Shown here one piece after another: positions 1 through 7,361 of a stretch of 15,328 bases of DNA. This stretch comes from JBDSTZ01 sp039927975 (GTDB lineage: Bacteria > Pseudomonadota > Gammaproteobacteria > Burkholderiales > Burkholderiaceae_D): positions 1-15,328 of the forward strand of contig JBDSTZ010000661.1 of assembly GCA_039927975.1 (NCBI GenBank). The letters run 5' to 3'. Below the pieces are notes generated by a model that ran no database searches, was not told where the DNA came from, and saw only the letters and a program-made list of their open reading frames with translations. Positions within the stretch are counted from its first letter, which is position 1, and each line of letters begins with the position of its first letter. Position numbers and translations under genes: made by a program.

Positions 1-1
1 G

Positions 2-187
2 GACGGGAAGGCGGCGCCGGATCACGCCGCCGGATGCGCGCACGCACCGGTCCACGCGTCGAGCGTGGCCAGTGCGAAAGGCAAGATGATCAAGTTCGTC
101 TCCTCGTCGATGTCGCTTCTTGGCGACATTGTGTTATCGATAACCCGTCCAGTGGGGCTGATTGTATTTGAGGTTAGAAGAAATTGA
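2..187 (+). CDS. Possible 3' end of a gene entering from the left (doubtful)
   Basis: A frame open from the window edge runs to a TGA at 185-187 and would encode about 61 residues. Seen: over roughly the first 130 bases its third codon positions are strongly G/C, as expected for a gene in this genome; the last 50 bases are AT-rich and lose that bias. No domain is recognised; the translated end is Ser/Ala/Val-rich and finishes EVRRN. The minus-strand frame ending at 22 shares the same third-position bases and shows the same bias, so strand cannot be decided here. It may be a genuine C-terminus, a decayed gene end or chance. Confidence is low. Confidence 0.22.
   Translation, partial: DGKAAPDHAAGCAHAPVHASSVASAKGKMIKFVSSSMSLLGDIVLSITRPVGLIVFEVRRN
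133..144. repeat. 12-bp perfect palindrome GTTATCGATAAC
   Basis: The 12 bases GTTATCGATAAC read the same on both strands. The site lies at the start of the AT-rich stretch upstream of the terD-family gene. A dyad of this size could be a dimeric repressor site or chance. No regulator gene is adjacent. Confidence 0.5.
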
Positions 188-218
188 TATATGTATTTAT
201 TAGTTTTTCGTATATCAA
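184..218. repeat. Inverted repeat in AT-rich island
   Basis: The left arm TTGATATATG (184-193) and right arm CGTATATCAA (209-218) pair over 10 positions, nine Watson-Crick and one G:T, around a 15-base loop (194-208) made almost only of A and T. The surroundings, about 155-235, are conspicuously AT-rich for this genome. This could be an operator, a promoter-region element or a weak transcript hairpin. No function can be assigned from sequence alone. Confidence 0.55.
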
Positions 219-613
219 GTTGGCATAGATCTACGGGCAGTGTTGGCGGGAGAAGCCCGCGTTTTCGCGGGGACTTCCTGGCTGGACGGGGAAAGCGGGT
301 CGGGCGCGTGGCAGAAAAAATCGGGCGGCGAAATAGCCGGCGCTGGTCGGGCCGAGCGGCGGAGACGAAGCGCGCGTGATCGATATCCTGACGAGTCGCG
401 AGAAGCTTCACGTTACAAATGACGGGATGCGAACCGGCACTCGCGCGCAGCTTTCGACACCGGCGCGACCGCCAGCTGCGCCGCGACGAGATTCATGTAA
501 TGTCAGTGCCGATGGCAGGCACGCACATCGATGTTTGGGGCTACGCCGAACGCAGATTGCTCGTCTCGACCAAATGGGCGAAAATACAACTAATGCAAAC
601 TGAAGGAAACACG
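188..613. other. Intergenic stretch upstream of the terD-family gene
   Basis: No gene is supported in these 426 bases. Short open frames exist on both strands, but none has a ribosome-binding site, recognisable domain or consistent codon use. The frame that continues into the terD-family gene is open from 419, but its first 65 codons do not look like a TerD protein and lie before a good Shine-Dalgarno sequence at 603-607. A weak promoter-like pair may lie within about 50 bases of the gene start (TTGCTC followed after 17 bases by GAAAAT), matching consensus poorly. Confidence 0.5.
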
Positions 614-1201
614 ATGTCGACGCTTCTTGAAACTGGTCATCGCATCAACCTCGAAAAGACCTCGCCAGGTCTGAAGCGGGTTCGCATTGGCCTCGGATGG
701 AAGGTGAACGCGGCGGAAGGCGAAGACTTCGACCTGGACTTGTCGGTTTTCCTGTGTACCAAGAACGCGGGCGGCGATCCAGTCATGCTCAGCGATGCTC
801 ACTTTGTTTTCTACAACCAGCTTAGCTCGCCGGACGGTGCGGTCCTGCACTCGGGCGACAACCGAACTGGCGACAAAGATGGCGATGACGAAGTCGTCAC
901 CGTCGACCTTACCAAGGTCCAGGCGGAAGTCGTGGAGCTGCCTATCGTCGTCACTATCCATGAGGCCATCGCACGCAAGCAGAACTTCGGCCGCGTCAAC
1001 GATGCCTATATCAAGGTGTACAACGATCAGACCGGCGCAGTGCTCGCGCAATACGACCTCAATGAAGACTACTCGGACAAGACCGCGCTGCAATTCGGAT
1101 CGCTATATCGCAAGGATGGCGAATGGCGCTTTCATGCGGTTGGTGCCGGCTACAAAATCGATTTGGCGACCTTCATTCGCAAGCTCGGCGGCACTGTCTG
1201 A
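614..1201 (+). CDS. terD: TerD-family calcium-binding stress protein
   Basis: This is a 195-residue TerD-domain protein, close to the family's usual length of about 190. Seen: GLGW at 26-29, the acidic cluster GEDFDLDLS (36-44), the second acidic cluster GDNRTGDKDGDDE (81-93), the VTIHEA segment near 113-118, QNFGRVNDAYIKV (123-135), and the closing FGSLYRKDGEWRF block (161-173). Known: the acidic clusters of TerD proteins bind calcium, and the family is linked to tellurite, phage and general envelope stress, though its biochemical role is unsettled. The ATG at 614 is chosen over the upstream in-frame ATG at 419 because AAGGA (603-607) sits six bases before it and the conserved domain begins there. 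Odd: it stands alone, without terZABCEF neighbours in view, and its third codon positions are less G/C-biased than those of genes to the right, which may indicate separate ancestry. Confidence 0.93.
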   Translation: MSTLLETGHRINLEKTSPGLKRVRIGLGWKVNAAEGEDFDLDLSVFLCTKNAGGDPVMLSDAHFVFYNQLSSPDGAVLHSGDNRTGDKDGDDEVVTVDLTKVQAEVVELPIVVTIHEAIARKQNFGRVNDAYIKVYNDQTGAVLAQYDLNEDYSDKTALQFGSLYRKDGEWRFHAVGAGYKIDLATFIRKLGGTV

Positions 1202-1435
1202 GAACCGCAACGCCGCCTCTGAAATGATGGAACTGAACGACGATCACGTCTGGCCGTTGTTCTCGATCGATCTCGTCAATGGTGCGCACGAACTGTAGCG
1301 TTCTGCCTCCAACCTTTCACATCGATTCTGCTCAACTCTTCAGCTACCGTTAAATCGAAATTTCTTCAATTTTGTGCGCAGCGAAGCTGGATTGTTATAT
1401 GTAGGGGTAATAGTCGGGTGAAATTATACGGACGA
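1202..1435. other. Intergenic gap between the terD-family gene and the tRNA terminator
   Basis: I see no supported gene here. A 24-codon frame (ATG at 1227, or 1224, to TAG at 1296-1298) has no ribosome-binding site. No strong hairpin follows the terD stop directly; the hairpin at 1441-1462 is the first plausible terminator for that transcript. Confidence 0.5.
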
Positions 1436-1462
1436 GAAAAAGGCCAGCGCGGAGGCTGGCCT
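1436..1462 (-). terminator. Rho-independent terminator of tRNA-Pro
   Basis: On the minus strand, arms AGGCCAGC and GCTGGCCT (complements of 1455-1462 and 1441-1448) form a perfect 8-bp stem with a 6-base loop, followed by a run of five T residues (complement of 1437-1441). It begins 17 bases past the tRNA CCA end. On the plus strand the same hairpin is followed by GATTCTTTC, so it may also weakly terminate transcription coming from the terD-family gene. Confidence 0.85.
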
Positions 1463-1478
1463 GATTCTTTCATTCAAT

Positions 1479-1555
1479 TGGTCGGGGCGAGAAGATTCGA
1501 ACTTCCGACCCCTTGCACCCCATGCAAGTACGCTACCAGGCTGCGCTACGCCCCG
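1479..1555 (-). tRNA. tRNA-Pro (anticodon GGG)
   Basis: A 77-base cloverleaf can be folded completely. The acceptor stem CGGGGCG/CGCCCCG (1549-1555 with 1483-1489) starts with C1:G72, the pair typical of bacterial tRNA-Pro. The D stem is GCGC/GCGT. The anticodon stem CTTGC/GCAAG closes a 7-base loop ATGGGGT with anticodon GGG (complement of 1519-1521), G37 and U33. The variable region has 5 bases, the T arm is GGAAG-TTCGAAT-CTTCT, and A73 plus CCA are encoded (1479-1482). It reads CCC and, by wobble, CCU proline codons. The gene has its own promoter and terminator and appears monocistronic. Confidence 0.98.
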
Positions 1556-1566
1556 ACGAGGTTCGC

Positions 1567-1597
1567 ATTATATCAGAGCCGCGCGCAATGTTGTCAT
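1567..1597 (-). promoter_or_regulatory. Probable sigma-70 promoter of tRNA-Pro
   Basis: On the minus strand a perfect -10 hexamer TATAAT (complement of 1567-1572) lies 11 bases upstream of the mature tRNA 5' end, giving a predicted transcript start near 1560 and a leader of only about five bases. A possible -35, ATGACA (complement of 1592-1597), is separated by 19 bases, which is longer than optimal. The -10 call is firm; the -35 is tentative. Confidence 0.7.
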
Positions 1598-1719
1598 TCC
1601 TTCTGAGGTCAACACGCATCCGCCCGCGCCACGGAACCATCGCCCGCGCCCTCCCTCAAACGATCGCGGCCGCGCCGCTGCGACCATGCGCCCAGGCATC
1701 ACACGACAAGCGTACCGGG

Positions 1720-1732
1720 CGGCAAATTGCCG
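1720..1732. promoter_or_regulatory. 13-bp dyad upstream of the KaiC-like gene
   Basis: The arms CGGCAA (1720-1725) and TTGCCG (1727-1732) are exact inverted copies around a single A. The dyad lies about 75 bases before the start of the KaiC-like gene, next to a TATGAT (1743-1748) that could be a -10 element, although no good -35 lies at standard distance. Its position suits an operator, but no binding protein can be named. Confidence 0.35.
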
Positions 1733-1805
1733 GGCAATCAGGTATGATTTAATTACGAAAAATTGCTTTTGAATAAGCTTGCACAGGAGTCAGGGGGTTC
1801 CCGCT

Positions 1806-3305
1806 ATGGATAGCCAGAACAGCGACACGACGCGTTTTCTTTCGACCGGCGTCAAGGGGCTCGACACCATCCTCGGTGGCGGGCTCACCAGCGACCGCCT
1901 GTTCCTGATCGAAGGCGAGCCGGGCACCGGCAAGACCACCCTCGCCCTGCAATTCCTCTACGAAGGCGTGCGGCGCGGAGAATCGGTGATCTACATTACG
2001 CTGGCCGAAACCCGCGTCGAGCTGCTCGCCGTGGCCCAGTCGCACGGCTGGTCGATGGATGGCATCCACGTCGAGGACATCATCCCCAACGAGAACATCC
2101 TCCACCCGGACCAGCAGTTCACGATCTTCCACCCGTCCGAAATCGAGATGGGCTTGACCACCCAGCGCATTCTCGACACGATCGAAAAATTCAAGCCGAC
2201 CCGCGTGGTGCTCGACTCGCTGTCCGAACTGCAGCTGCTGGCCGAGAGCCCGCTGCGCTACCGGCGCCAGGTGCTCGCGCTCAAGCAGTACCTGGCCGGC
2301 AAGGGCTGCACCACCCTCTTCCTCGACGACCGCACCGCGCTGTCGGGCGACCTGCAGGTGCGCAGCGTGGCGCACGGCGTCATCACGCTTGAACTGATCA
2401 ACCAGGATTACGGCTCCGAACGGCGCCGCGTGCGGGTCGTGAAGTACCGCGGCGTGGCCTTTCGCGGCGGCTCGCACGACTACAAGATCGTCACCGGCGG
2501 CCTGGTGGTCTACCCGCGCCTGATCGCCGCCAGCACGCGCGTGGACATCGAACGCCAGCAGCTCTCGAGCGGCATCGAGAAGCTCGACCTGCTCACCGGC
2601 GGCGGCCTCGATGAAGGCACCAGCACCCTCATCTCCGGCCCGCCCGGCACCGGCAAATCGTCGCTGTGCGCGCAGTACGCCTACGCCGCCACCCAGCGCG
2701 GCCAGAAGGCCGCCATGTTCCTGTTCGAAGAGGCGGCCAACAACCTGCTGCTGCGTTCAAAAGGCCTCGGCCTCGACCTGCGCGGCGCGGTCGCTGCCAA
2801 GCTGCTGTCGATCCAGCAGGTCGATCCGGCCGAGATGGCGCCCGGCGAATTCATGCAGGCGGTGACCGACGCCGAAGCCGACGGCGCGCGCGTGATCGTC
2901 ATCGACAGCCTGAACGGCTACCTCAAGGCGATGCCCGACGAGCGCTTCCTCGCCACCCATCTGCACGAGCTGCTCACCTACCTCGGCCAGCGCGGCGTGG
3001 TCACCATCCTGGTCGGCGTGCAGCCGGGCGTGATCGGCGGCTCGATGAGCACCACCGTCGACGCCAGCTACATCGCCGACAGCGTCATCATGCTGCGCTA
3101 CTTCGAGGCGCGCGGCAAGGTGCGCCAGGCGATCTCGGTATTCAAGAAGCGCGTCGGCCTGCACGAGCGCAGCATCCGCCTGTTCCAGATGAGCGCCAAG
3201 GGGATCCACGTGGGCGACGTGCTGACCAATTTCCACGGCATCCTGACCGGCGTGCCGACCTTCGAAGAAGGCTGCGACTTCAATTTCGACGATCCGAGCG
3301 ACTAG
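1806..3305 (+). CDS. KaiC-like double-RecA ATPase
   Basis: The product is a 499-residue cytoplasmic ATPase with two tandem RecA-like KaiC domains, the usual size for KaiC homologues. Domain 1 (about 10-240) has Walker A GEPGTGKTT (37-45) and Walker B RVVLDS (133-138), but only one glutamate (Glu68, in LAET) where KaiC has a catalytic pair. Domain 2 (about 250-490) has Walker A GPPGTGKSS (278-286), the Glu-Glu pair at 308-309 and Walker B RVIVIDS (362-368). Known: KaiC family proteins are hexameric ATPases; in cyanobacteria they are the clock oscillator, while proteobacterial versions mostly act in stress or signalling and are often paired with histidine kinases. The ATG at 1806 is preferred because AGGGGG (1792-1797) lies 8 bases before it; an in-frame TTG at 1779 would add nine residues. 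The next gene, a kinase, begins 7 bases after the stop. No kaiA or kaiB is visible, so clock function should not be assumed. Confidence 0.93.
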   Translation: MDSQNSDTTRFLSTGVKGLDTILGGGLTSDRLFLIEGEPGTGKTTLALQFLYEGVRRGESVIYITLAETRVELLAVAQSHGWSMDGIHVEDIIPNENILHPDQQFTIFHPSEIEMGLTTQRILDTIEKFKPTRVVLDSLSELQLLAESPLRYRRQVLALKQYLAGKGCTTLFLDDRTALSGDLQVRSVAHGVITLELINQDYGSERRRVRVVKYRGVAFRGGSHDYKIVTGGLVVYPRLIAASTRVDIERQQLSSGIEKLDLLTGGGLDEGTSTLISGPPGTGKSSLCAQYAYAATQRGQKAAMFLFEEAANNLLLRSKGLGLDLRGAVAAKLLSIQQVDPAEMAPGEFMQAVTDAEADGARVIVIDSLNGYLKAMPDERFLATHLHELLTYLGQRGVVTILVGVQPGVIGGSMSTTVDASYIADSVIMLRYFEARGKVRQAISVFKKRVGLHERSIRLFQMSAKGIHVGDVLTNFHGILTGVPTFEEGCDFNFDDPSD

Positions 3306-3312
3306 GCCGGCC

Positions 3313-4842
<1,530 letters not shown>

Positions 4843-4932
4843 CGCCGCCGACTGGCCGGCCATTGCGCGACGCGCCGGCGCCGACAGTGCATGCCGCGCC
4901 GCCTCCCGTTTGCGGCGTCGCGCGACACACCG
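4843..4932. other. Short convergent intergenic gap with inverted repeats
   Basis: Between two convergent kinase genes, GCGCGACGC (4865-4873) is the exact inverse of GCGTCGCGC (4915-4923), and an inner pair GCCGC/GCGGC (4898-4902, 4912-4916) can also fold. There is no T tract on either strand, so this is at best a structured barrier between opposing transcripts, not a classical terminator. Confidence 0.4.
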
Positions 4933-7134
4933 CTACACCGTCTCCATTATCTCGATCAGGCGCCCCAGGTCGACCGGCTTGACCAGGTGCGCGTCGAAGC
5001 CGGCGTCTAGCGCGCGGGCGCGGTCGCTTTCCAGCCCATACCCGGTCAGCGCCACCAGCCGCAAGCCGCTGGTGGACGGATCGGCGCGCAGCCGGCGCGC
5101 CACTTCGTAGCCGTCGATGCCGGGCAAGCCGATGTCGACCAGCGCGATATCGGGCAGCCGCTCGGCCACCATCCGCAATCCCTCATAGCCGTCAATGGCG
5201 GTGCGCACCTTGTACTTCTGCGCTTCGAGCATCATGGCCATCATTTCGCGGCCGTCCTGGTTGTCCTCGATGACGAGCACCTGGTCGCGCGCGCCGGCTT
5301 CTTTCGGCGCCTGCGTCCCTGCGTTGACCACGATCGCCTGCGCGCGCGGCAGGCGCAGCTCGAAAGTGCTGCCCATGCCGGCGCCGTCGCTGCTCACGCC
5401 GATATGCCCGCCATGCATGTCGGCCAGCCGCTGCACCAGCGCCAGCCCCACGCCCAGGCCACCCTGCGAACGGTCGAGCGTGCGCGCGCCCTGCACGAAC
5501 AGGTCGAACACGAACGGGATCAATTCGGCGCTGATGCCGATGCCCGAATCGCGCACCCGCAGCACCACCTCGTCGGCCTCGACCCGCAGGGTCACCGCGA
5601 TGGTGCCGCCCGGCGGGGTGTACTTGATCGCGTTGTCGAGCAGGTTGGCGACAATCTGTTCGAGCCGGGTGGCGTCGGCGTCGACCCAGGCCGGCTCGGT
5701 GCCGGCGCTGATGGTGTGCTGGGCTCCGCGCCCGCTCTCGCCCAGCGTCACCATGTAATTGGCGATGATGGTGTCGAAGCGCAGCGGCCGGCGTTCGAGC
5801 AGGATTTTGCCGGAATGGACGCGGCCAACGTCGAGCAGGTCGTCGACGATGCGCGACAGGTGGCCGCTCTGGCGCCGGATGATGTCGCGCGCGCGCGCGG
5901 CGCCTTCCAGCGCCAGCCCCTGGTGCGCCAGCACGCTGGTGGCATTGACGATGGCCGCCAGCGGGTTGCGCAGTTCGTGCCCCAGCATGGCCAGGAATTC
6001 GCCCTTGGCGCGGTTCTGGTGCTCGGCCAGGTTGCGCGCGGTGCGCTCGCTGGCGAACAGCGTTTCGCGCTCGCGCTCGGCCTGCTGGCGCGAGAGCTTT
6101 TCCTGGTTGATCACGGCGGCGGCGGCGGCGATCGCCGCCTGCACGCCATCGACTTCGGCCACGCCCGAGCTGGCGCGCGGTTCGACCGCTTCGCCGCGTC
6201 CCATCGCCATCGCCGAGCGGGCGGCGATGTCGATCGACTGCGACAGGCGGCGCGCGAAGAACAGGCCGGCCACCGCAGCGCAGACGATGGCGGCGGCCAG
6301 GCCGGCGATCGAGACCCACAGCGCGTTGCGGGCGGCGGCCTCGATTTCGTCCTGCGGCACGCCGACCGCCACCGTCCAGCCGGACAAGTCGGAGCGCTGC
6401 AGCACCGTGTAGAGTTTCAGGTTGCCGTCGCGTTCATTGCGGATCACGCCCACCTGCTTGCCGCGGATCGCCGCGCGCAGGTCGGGCCGGGCCTCGCCGC
6501 GCGCCTCGACCGCGCCCACGCTGCGCTGGGCGATCACCAGGCCGTTGCGGTCGAACACCCCGGCCATCCAGCCGGCCGGCGCCTCGATCTGGTTCAGCAC
6601 GCGGGTGAAGTGCTCGACCTTGAAACCCTGCGAAATGACGTAGCGCTTGCCGGCGGTGGTCTGGACCGGCACGTCGACCACCACCAGCTGCTGGCCGCTG
6701 ACGGCGCCACGGATCAGGTTCGACACCTTCGGCACCCCGGCCGCCAGCACTTGCGCCACCCGTTCGGCGGCGGCGTGCGAGTCGGGCATCGGTGAGCCGT
6801 AGGGGACGGCGGTGCTGAGCAGGATGCTGCCATCCTCGTCGAGCAGCGTGGTGTAGGTCGAGCCGGCCTTGTCGGCGTAGCGCGCCTTTTGGTAAAAGGC
6901 TTCGAATTCGCCCTTGGCCAGGTGGTTGGAGGTGGCCAGCATGCGCACCGCCGCCTCGGTGTTGCTCAATTCGCGATCGACGCTGACCAGCGAGATGCGG
7001 CCCAATTCGCGCACACCCTTGAGAGCGGCGTCGCGCTCGGCCGTGAGCAGCATGTGGAGCGAGATAGCGGAAAACACGATCACCGGGACCAGGATCGCCG
7101 CCACCATCAAGGCGAGGTAAGCGCGGATTTTCAT
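4933..7134 (-). CDS. Membrane-bound hybrid histidine kinase with extracytoplasmic sensor
   Basis: The product has 733 residues. A first membrane segment (about 8-30) and a second (about 272-293) flank a periplasmic region of some 240 residues whose layout suits a Cache-type sensor (for example FDRNGLV at 194-200). A HAMP-like linker and a coiled-coil containing an alanine run (about 333-380) follow. Next are HisKA with His386 in GHELRNP, HATPase with Asn497/Asn501, DSGIGI (529-534) and GGLGVGLAL (558-566), and a C-terminal receiver with Glu623/Asp624, acceptor Asp667, Thr697 and Lys719. The ATG at 7134 is chosen because the first membrane segment follows it directly; an ATG at 7191 would add 19 residues. 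Neither has a clear Shine-Dalgarno sequence, so the start is uncertain. The ligand is unknown. It lies downstream of the acyltransferase gene on the same strand with a gap of 227 bases, so is probably transcribed separately. Confidence 0.93.
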   Translation of the reverse strand: MKIRAYLALMVAAILVPVIVFSAISLHMLLTAERDAALKGVRELGRISLVSVDRELSNTEAAVRMLATSNHLAKGEFEAFYQKARYADKAGSTYTTLLDEDGSILLSTAVPYGSPMPDSHAAAERVAQVLAAGVPKVSNLIRGAVSGQQLVVVDVPVQTTAGKRYVISQGFKVEHFTRVLNQIEAPAGWMAGVFDRNGLVIAQRSVGAVEARGEARPDLRAAIRGKQVGVIRNERDGNLKLYTVLQRSDLSGWTVAVGVPQDEIEAAARNALWVSIAGLAAAIVCAAVAGLFFARRLSQSIDIAARSAMAMGRGEAVEPRASSGVAEVDGVQAAIAAAAAVINQEKLSRQQAERERETLFASERTARNLAEHQNRAKGEFLAMLGHELRNPLAAIVNATSVLAHQGLALEGAARARDIIRRQSGHLSRIVDDLLDVGRVHSGKILLERRPLRFDTIIANYMVTLGESGRGAQHTISAGTEPAWVDADATRLEQIVANLLDNAIKYTPPGGTIAVTLRVEADEVVLRVRDSGIGISAELIPFVFDLFVQGARTLDRSQGGLGVGLALVQRLADMHGGHIGVSSDGAGMGSTFELRLPRAQAIVVNAGTQAPKEAGARDQVLVIEDNQDGREMMAMMLEAQKYKVRTAIDGYEGLRMVAERLPDIALVDIGLPGIDGYEVARRLRADPSTSGLRLVALTGYGLESDRARALDAGFDAHLVKPVDLGRLIEIMETV
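6114..6130. repeat. Short CGG trinucleotide run
   Basis: Five and two-thirds tandem CGG units lie inside the membrane kinase gene and encode the alanine run at its linker helix. Tracts like this can vary by whole codons without breaking the frame, altering linker length. Confidence 0.75.
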
Positions 7135-7361
7135 CGCTGCGAGGGCAAACTGAATTTCATTCTGCCAAGAACCTTTGCGTAACTGTGACATTTAGAAACA
7201 AATGCTCATAAGTATCATAATTTATTTTGGTCGGCGAAGCACGCACGGTAGCGGGCCACACGTCTTGTTGCCCGCCGGCCGGCGCCGTTTGCCGGCGCTC
7301 GCACATGACCGTCAGGCCGTAGTGTCGCGCGAAATTTGACAATCGGCGAAGCGCCGGCGCC

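Noticed and set aside
1224..1298. 24-codon frame after the terD-family gene
   Set aside because: It has no ribosome-binding site and no recognisable family, and a frame this short arises easily by chance.
1479..1502. Possible integration site at the tRNA-Pro 3' end
   Set aside because: No second copy of this end is visible in the 1.4 kb to its left and there is no integrase gene in the window.
5404..6795. Long plus-strand open frame opposite the membrane kinase
   Set aside because: It has the same His/Gln/Arg/Ala-rich antisense composition, and the minus strand carries all kinase motifs in order.
7310..7361. Small hairpin (CGGCG/CGCCG, 3-base loop) after the acyltransferase stop as a terminator
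   Set aside because: The stem is only five base pairs and the following bases (ATTGTC) are not a T tract, so an intrinsic terminator is not supported.
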